Shown here: positions 14,625 to 15,248 of the stretch, one piece after another
How positions within the stretch are numbered: position 1 is the first letter of the stretch
Layout: each line of letters begins with the position of its first letter
NCBI GenBank assembly: GCA_963582345.1
Contig: CAUZSN010000070.1
Span: 1-15,248 of the forward strand
DNA length: 15,248 nt
Source of the DNA: CAUZSN01 sp963582345
GTDB taxonomy: Bacteria > Planctomycetota > Planctomycetia > Planctomycetales > Planctomycetaceae
Direction: 5' to 3'
Notes under the pieces: generated by a model
Told to the model about the DNA's origin: nothing
Databases searched by the model: none
What the model saw: the letters and a program-made list of their open reading frames with translations, nothing else
Position numbers and translations under genes: made by a program

Positions 14625-15248
14625 CTATCGACTTCCCTTCTCATCCGGCTCCAACAGACCTGGATAGTTTCTCATCACCAAGTGGCTGTCGATCTTTTGC
14701 ACTAAATCCAATGCAACAGACACCACGATCAACAATCCGGTTCCCCCGTAAAAACTTGAGATCAGGAACGGAATTTTCAACGACGTGGCTACGAGCGTCG
14801 GGATGATTGCGACAATTGCCAGAAAGGCCGCGCCGACAAAAGTAATTCGAACCATGACCTGTTCCAAATACACGGCGGTCCGGCCTCCTGGTCGATAGCC
14901 CGGGATAAAACTACCGTAGTCTTTCAAGTTGTTCGCCATATCTTTCGGATTAAAAGTGATGGCCGTCCAGAAATAGCAAAAGAAATAGATCAAGCCGACG
15001 TAGCAAAGATTGTAGATAAAGCCTCGACCGGCGAATGCGGCGTCGAGATTGGACAGCAGTGCCGTAATGCCCTCGGGCCAGTCACGGCTCAGAGCCAACC
15101 GACTGAGTTGTTGAAACAAGAAAAACGGAAACATCAACAAGCTTGAAGCGAAAATGATCGGCATCACACCAGCCTGGTTGACTCGTAACGGCAACGATTG
15201 TCGCTGTCCGCCGTGCACCCGGCGACCCTTGACGTGCTTCGCACTTTG
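14625..15248 (-). CDS. secY: Protein translocase subunit SecY, C-terminal part (5' end outside the window)
   Basis: SecY forms the channel of the SecYEG translocon in the inner membrane. The frame is open to the window edge and gives 207 residues. They begin in the cytoplasmic loop before the C-terminal helices and read KHVKGRRVHGGQ, LPLRVNQAGVMPIIFASSLL, then several helices. The NNLKDYGSFIPGYRPG block and the SFYGGTGLLIVVSVALD segment before the final cytoplasmic tail are typical of SecY. The tail ends EPDEKGSR. A GTG at 15218 lies inside the conserved loop and is not the start. The N-terminal half is missing from the window. Confidence 0.97.
   Translation of the reverse strand, partial: QSAKHVKGRRVHGGQRQSLPLRVNQAGVMPIIFASSLLMFPFFLFQQLSRLALSRDWPEGITALLSNLDAAFAGRGFIYNLCYVGLIYFFCYFWTAITFNPKDMANNLKDYGSFIPGYRPGGRTAVYLEQVMVRITFVGAAFLAIVAIIPTLVATSLKIPFLISSFYGGTGLLIVVSVALDLVQKIDSHLVMRNYPGLLEPDEKGSR

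Noticed and set aside
14390..14644. 84-codon - strand frame between secY and rpmJ as a map or infA remnant
   Set aside because: Its translation shows no motif of methionine aminopeptidase or IF-1 and it overlaps the end of secY.

Overview
The window looks like a chromosomal segment of a planctomycete, probably of the Pirellulales type. This is inferred from a large-insert ribosomal protein L17, an alpha operon without rpsD, a HELYH metallopeptidase-like protein beside the ribosomal genes, and small membrane proteins I associate with that phylum. Base composition looks moderate and similar throughout. No tRNA, rRNA, CRISPR array, prophage or intact insertion sequence was found.

The left part (1-10677) is read on the + strand. 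It begins with the 3' end of a MoxR AAA+ ATPase. Then comes a gene-poor stretch (904-1772) with a strong hairpin, an inverted repeat and a possible transposase relic, followed by an 81-residue two-helix membrane protein. After another gene-free stretch come folE (GTP cyclohydrolase I), an eight-helix membrane protein and a zinc-ribbon membrane protein.

The next block starts with a 994-residue FAD/Fe-S dehydrogenase of the YdiJ / D-2-hydroxyacid dehydrogenase architecture. Its stop codon overlaps the start of moaD. Then follow moaE, moaA (overlapping moaE by an ATGA) and a class V aminotransferase of the cysteine desulfurase type. MoaA makes the first pterin intermediate of molybdenum cofactor from GTP, MoaD and MoaE form molybdopterin synthase, and the desulfurase may supply the sulfur that ends up on the MoaD C-terminal Gly-Gly. 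moaC, moeB, moeA and mog are not in the window.

The right part (10729-15248) is read on the - strand and converges on the desulfurase. In transcription order it holds the 3' end of secY, rpmJ, rpsM, rpsK, rpoA, rplQ and the HELYH metallopeptidase-like gene. A good sigma70-type promoter (TTGTGA-18-TATAAT) lies in the secY-rpmJ gap and would drive rpmJ to rplQ.

Most of the window is ordinary housekeeping sequence. The items most worth a second look are the folE / membrane / zinc-ribbon trio of unknown function, the HELYH protein behind rplQ, the two insertions in L17, the serine-for-cysteine changes in the YdiJ-like C-terminal half, and the possible transposase relic near 1190-1345. I saw no clear previously undescribed system.
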